A stretch of DNA of 64,000 bases. Source: Rhizophagus clarus (lineage: Eukaryota > Glomeromycota > Glomeromycetes > Glomerales > Glomeraceae). Position 1 is the first letter of the stretch; each line of letters opens with the position of its first letter. Below the pieces are notes generated by a model, which had not been told where the DNA came from, made no database searches, and worked only from the letters and a program-made list of their open reading frames with translations. Positions 58,958 to 64,000 of this stretch are shown piece after piece. The translations under genes were made by a program, and so were the position numbers. The stretch is from positions 1,663,001 through 1,727,000 of the forward strand of contig BLAL01000228.1 of NCBI GenBank assembly GCA_015698045.1, given 5' to 3'.

Positions 58958-59975
58958 TTTAATTTCCTGATGATATTGCTCTACACATATTAATTCATAA
59001 AGCCATCTGGATCTAATTGGTTGTTGGTATTTAAGTAATTTATATTGAATTTGTTCTTAATAAAATATCTGAATATGATCAGAATTAATTCCCATTGGAG
59101 TTTCTTTATTACTTTTGCTATAGCCATCATGGAGTTCCCAAGTTAAGTATAGTAAGTTGCAAGAAGTTTCTTGTGAAAATTTGCCTACACCAGGTAATTT
59201 TTCAAAAACAATCCCTCAAAATTATTCATAACAATATGCATTACATGTAAACTACAAGGAATCTGATAAGATTCAGTTCCAGTTAATTTATTAAATATGT
59301 TACTACTTTTCCAGTTTTACTGCTCATATAATTTATATTATCAAATATAAAATTAAGCATTAGTGAAATTTTATTTAGTTTATATATTATTTGTATAATA
59401 GAATTCCGATACATGATTTAAATTCTTCATTTCAAGCAATCAAAAATCAGAAGTATTTGTTCTGTTATTTCAAAATATCATATAAAGAACAAAATTTTTT
59501 ATTAGTTTTTGAGTTGATTTATTTGGCATTATGCCAAACAAGTAATTATTGTTATCCTAATTCAAAAATTTCATTTAACATGCATCTTACTAATCTTCTT
59601 ATTCTAACGAATAATAATTTGTTTTGATAATGATAAATTTTCTTCAGTTAGAATCCTAAAATCAATTATGTGGCTTGAATAGTACTTCAAAAAGAAATTT
59701 GTTCCTATTTGAAAAATCTGTGTTGCTACATTGATAAACTTATTTGTGTATTAAAACTATTTTTCATAATCATTATTTTTGATTGTTTTCTTTAAGAGTT
59801 TGTGAATTAACTAATAATGGTCTACAAACTGCTACATAAACTTTTGATATGTATTGATAATGTTTGTATTTATATTGTGATAGTGAGCCTATTAGTTATT
59901 TAACTTTGTAGTTTATATTAGAATAGAGCTTTATTGCTTTGAATTAATAAACTTGAGTTTTGACCTGCTTTGGTA
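58958..59975 (-). pseudogene. N-terminal half of the older element gene, split by the 18-kb insertion
   Basis: On the minus strand, blocks separated by many stops end with a long good stretch at ~59190-58958. It includes SQETSCNLLYLTWELHDGYS, NKETPMGINSDHIQIF, EQIQYKLLKYQQPIRSRWLY and ELICVEQYHQEIK. The last two codons (ATT AAA) are the duplicated target. The frame resumes with IKFADDLEYKEAHIQF at 40922. The right copy of the duplication is 58958-58963. Confidence 0.6.
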
Positions 59976-59979
59976 AAAA

Positions 59980-62184
59980 GGAAAAGTTTACCAAAATCCA
60001 GAGCTTTATTTTGTAAAAATGGTGAAAGTAATTTATCCTGATTTGATCTTTAGAATACGCATAATATTAAGCAAATAAACTGCAGATTTTAATTGATCAT
60101 GCAGGTAATTTTTCAATTTGCTTCAATAATTTTTTTTTTTACTGAAAAATTCTTCATATGTTTACAAAAATTTGGTTTGCTTTTGCATAATTAAAATTTT
60201 CTTTTAGAAATCTTTGATATTTTATCTATTATAATATTATTGTATACTATTTAATATATTTAAAAATGTTTACCTCATTATTGAAATACAAATTTACCTT
60301 TTAATTTTTATAACAAGTCTATAAGTAGGTTAAGAATAAAGTTATGTTTAGATATTTCACTTTTAATACAAAATTCTAGAGTTTGGTTTTAAAAATCTAA
60401 TAAAATTCATATATTTTTTCTTTTTAAAAAAATATTGTAAGAATTTTAAAAAATTTTTAAAAAAAAGAACATAATTATTTTGTAATAGTTCTTGAGAATA
60501 ATTTTCAATAAAAAAAAAAAAAAAAAGGAACTATAATATTTGTAGGAATCTTTTAAAGTTTGTTTTTTTAATAGTAATGATTTATAAAGAAGAAATAGAT
60601 AGGAAGATCCTGAATATCTCTCATTTAGGTTAGATATAATATATAGTAAAATTTTCAATTTAGGATATTTTGGTTAATATTAAAGCTATCAAAATAAAAT
60701 TTATATCATTAAAATCCAATTAGTAGATTTTTAAATACAGGATATGTATGATAAGAAATTTTTAAAAATATCTTTGAAATAAGCAACTTTTTAAAAATTT
60801 TTATATGATCAATAAGCAAACTCAATCCCCTGACCTATTTATGTATAGTTCAGAGTTTTATAGATAAATTTAAACTTTATGTATAAAAATTTTAATTATA
60901 ATAAAATGAATAAGTATCTAATATAATTTTGATAAATTAATCAGTATGTCATTTTAAGACTTGGTTATGTTACCTTTTTTTATAATTGCAAATCAATCTA
61001 ATTAGGTAGTAATAGTTAATATGTATAAAAAATATTACTTAATAAATAAATAAATAATAAAGTGTCATATAGTTACAAAATGATAACTATACAACTATTT
61101 TAATGTAAATCCAATTTTATATATACTTTTATGGCTTTTCAAATTTTAATTTGCATAATGACATAATTCTATCAGTAATCTAATAATAATCAAAATTTTA
61201 CTACTGAATTTCTATATACAATAGATAGTAAAAGTTAAACACCATTTTTAAATTAATTTATAAAATAAATTATAAATACTAGTATATAAATTATATTTAT
61301 TTAAAGATAAGATTTAAATAACATTTTAAAAGCATTTTTTTATTTATTAATTAATAATATAATTTATAAAATCTTTTAATTTATAAAAAATGAAATTTCA
61401 ACTTTTAACTAAAACAGATATAATAAATAAATACCAGAATCTAATTCTTTGAGTCATAAATAGATTAAATTTCAAAAAACTTAAAGATTGAATTATTAGT
61501 TATTAAAAAAAATAAATTTTAAAAATCATATAAAGTTAATTCTTTTATAGTCATCTCTGTTATAGTCATATTATCCTATATAGACACTTTAGTTAAGTGT
61601 TCCAAATTTCATATATAAAATCTATCATTTATAGTCATAAATATAGATACTACCCAAATTATTTTAAGTAAATCCCAAATTAATTTGTACATTTTGACAG
61701 TCATAATTCCCAAATCCCAAATGTACAAATTGCAAAATTGTATATATGTAATTTGTAAATTAATTTGGATTTGTACATTTGGGCTGTCATAATCCCAAAT
61801 TATTTTGGATTTGGGTGACATCTATAGTGACTCACAAAAATAACGCATCATTTAAATTAATTTAATCACATATATTATTGATATCAAGATTAAAGCCAAT
61901 CAAAATAAAATTTAAAATGTAGATTATTTAATATGTAAAACAAATATACTAAAATTTAATGTAAATCAATTGATTAATTTTTTATGTATATCACATTTTC
62001 ATTAAAAACGAGATGCATTATTTTGTGATTTTTTATATTTTTAATAAATTTAGCATTTTACAAAAATGTTTTATTATAAACTAAATAATAGATAAATATT
62101 AAATGTTCCAAATTATAAAAAAAATATTATTTTAATAGTTATTAATTAATTTTATTTAAATAGTATATTTAGTAATTATTATAT
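59980..62184. other. Very AT-rich, gene-free DNA
   Basis: No credible frame. Around 61660-61810 the words CCCAAATTAATTTG(T/G)A and TCCCAAAT recur in both orientations, suggesting a short decayed foldback. Confidence 0.4.
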
Positions 62185-63090
62185 TAATATATATAAAATT
62201 ATAAGATTAATACTAATATAATTATAAAATATAAAAAAAATAATGTATATTTTATAATAAAATTATTATAATTTTTTTAACAAAGCGAATTTTTTAAAAA
62301 AAATTTCACAATGATTAGATTTGTAGATCAGAAATAATTAATTGTTAAAGATTAATAATAATTATTATTTTATATATAAAAATATTTTACTAAATAACTC
62401 CACATCCAGTAATTATAGAAAGATAAAATATAGTTAATCAGATTCGCCTCATCAAGATGATTCCATGGTAGTTATTTCATGATTCTAGGTACAATGTAGC
62501 ATGAGTTACATATGAAACATTACTGTACTGCATCATATATAATAAGTTTACTGTGCCACATAAACGTTTTAAACTCTATCTCCTTATCTATCAAGCCAAA
62601 AAGATATGATACAACTACCATTAGAATCGTCTCATTGAAACGATTCTAATGAGCTATAATTCAGTTTTCCATGATCACTGAATGAGGAAATAGATATCAA
62701 AACGTCTATAAGGCACAGTAAACTATATTATTATATAATGCAGTACAGTAATGTTTCATATGTAACTCATGCTACATTGCACCTAGAATTGTGAAATGAC
62801 TACCGTTGGAATTGTCTTGATGGGACGAATCTGACTAGCTATATTTTATCTTTCTATAATCACTGGATGCAGAGTTATTTAGTAAAATATTTTTTATATA
62901 ATAAAATTATTATTATTATAATCTTTTAACAATTAATTATTTCTGATTTACGAATCTGATCATTGTGAAATTTTTTTAAAAAATTCGCTTGTTAAAAAAT
63001 TATAATAATTTATTATAAAATACATATTTTTTTTATATTTTATAATTATATTTAGTATAATCTTATAATTTATATATATATATTTTTTTT
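62185..63090. mobile_element. Foldback element of ~0.9 kb
   Basis: Two arms of ~430 bp are near-perfect reverse complements around a centre at ~62635, where ATTAGAATCGT and ACGATTCTAAT face each other across 7-8 bases. Matching pairs run all the way out: CTACATTG(T/C)ACCTAGAAT, ATAGAAAGATAAAATATAG with its complement, TTAACAAAGCGAATTTTTTA, and TATAATTATAAAATATAAAA. There is no coding capacity, so it is a foldback/MITE. The exact ends and the target duplication are blurred by AT-rich sequence. Confidence 0.85.
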
Positions 63091-64000
63091 TTAAAAAGTT
63101 TAAAATGTTGGATATCGTATATTTATTTAGTAAAGAGGAAGGATATTTCTGTTGCATTCATACACCAGAAAATATACATTCAAGACTCAAAAGAGCCACA
63201 GTCTCGTCAAGCATCTATACTAAGGGAATAAGGAAATTGAAAAACAAAAAGAAAGAAAAATTGTAAAGTACATGACTGCCTAAACAAAAAAATTAACTAG
63301 TAACAACAGTTACAATCACTAATGACTAATTTCTATCTTTAGCATATTAACTACATAAGCTAATTAGTTGTTCTATAGCTGCTTGATTTTCACCTTATTT
63401 TGGATTTAGGTTACTTGCTGTTAGACGCGCGTGAGTTTGTTCGTTATTCTGGTTGCTGATAATTTTAGTCAGGAGTTCATCATTCTTGATTTAGGATTGT
63501 GATGTCACGTGACCCTAAGGAAACCTTGTTTGATCAGTCACTACTCTGGAGCTGAGATTCGACTTGTTTGTAAAAGATTTATCCTACTTCTGAGAAGAAG
63601 ACCGAGGTTTGAAAGAGCTGTAGGAGGGTGGGAAGTGACGGCAACAAGTTAAATTAACGTCCTTCCACTGCTGCTGATGGGAGATCCTATGAGAAAGCGT
63701 GTTACATGTTGCAAAGTATCCAATGAGCATGCGAGACCCATCCTACTCTTTAACAATTCTAAAAGATTTTAAATTGCTAGATGTTAAATTGCTTGAAGCG
63801 CCATTTGGAAAATAACATTTATAAATCATATCCTCTGAGATATTTGGTATAATGCCCTGGAACTTCTTGTGCTACTTTCTTTCAGAAAAACTCCAGGTGG
63901 CCAGAAACCATCAGACAGGAAGGATACTGAGAGTTACAGTCCAATCGTTATTATTGTAAGCTTTAGGCAGTTATGATTGGGAATCAGTCAACTCTAGCAG
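63091..64000. other. Window end, no gene resolved
   Basis: The last 600 bases are noticeably less AT-rich than the preceding 4 kb and could belong to a gene or element that continues beyond the window. No long frame is open on either strand. Confidence 0.3.

Noticed and set aside
61609..61821. 70-codon minus-strand frame
   Set aside because: Produced by repeated CCCAAATTAATTTG words; not a gene.

Overview
The window looks like nuclear DNA of a filamentous fungus of the Mucoromycota, most likely an arbuscular mycorrhizal (Glomeromycotina, Rhizophagus-like) genome. The evidence is strong AT bias, genes cut by many short GT-AG introns, orthologues of conserved eukaryotic housekeeping genes, and abundant hAT-like and Plavaka-like (CMC-related) transposon remains. 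The species is inferred from style and cannot be proven here.

Layout. 1-2297: intergenic with a small TA-type MITE. 2298-7486 (-): an 8-exon gene for a very large secreted or membrane protein with Asn/Gly and collagen-like Pro-Gly-Ala-Gln repeats. 7487-11827: gene-poor. 11828-35106 is a compact conserved block: a PPR-like protein (+); COG5 of the Golgi tethering complex (-), with a hAT-like MITE in one intron; tRNA-Gly(UCC) (-); a neutral-sphingomyelinase-like phosphodiesterase (+); a Tim17/TIMMDC1-like mitochondrial membrane protein (-); the INO80 subunit IES2/INO80B (-); a gene remnant split by a second hAT-like MITE; a coiled-coil protein with a dynein-adaptor CC1-box motif (-); an NTF2-like protein (+); HAM1/ITPA (-); a 26-exon MCMDC2-like gene (-); and TOM22 (+). 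The exon models for these genes were built by hand, and the exon sums are multiples of three.

36.5-64 kb is a transposon graveyard. It begins with a frameshifted copy of a gene family repeated in Mucoromycota (36.5-38.8 kb).

The main discovery is an approximately 18.0-kb insertion at 40923-58957. It is flanked by a 6-bp direct duplication (TTTAAT) and splits an older minus-strand element gene exactly in frame: codons run up to the duplication at 58964 and resume at 40922. The insertion ends are imperfect inverted repeats continuing into arrays of CGTAA-rich tandem units, three of 73 bp at the left and about eleven of 51 bp at the right. Inside is a Plavaka-type transposase gene (47646-50560) inactivated by two TGA stops and one frameshift. 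Several small accessory genes, most of them also broken, and dispersed and inverted internal repeats fill the rest. The right flank holds the other half of the split gene, then AT-rich DNA with a foldback element of about 0.9 kb (62185-63090).
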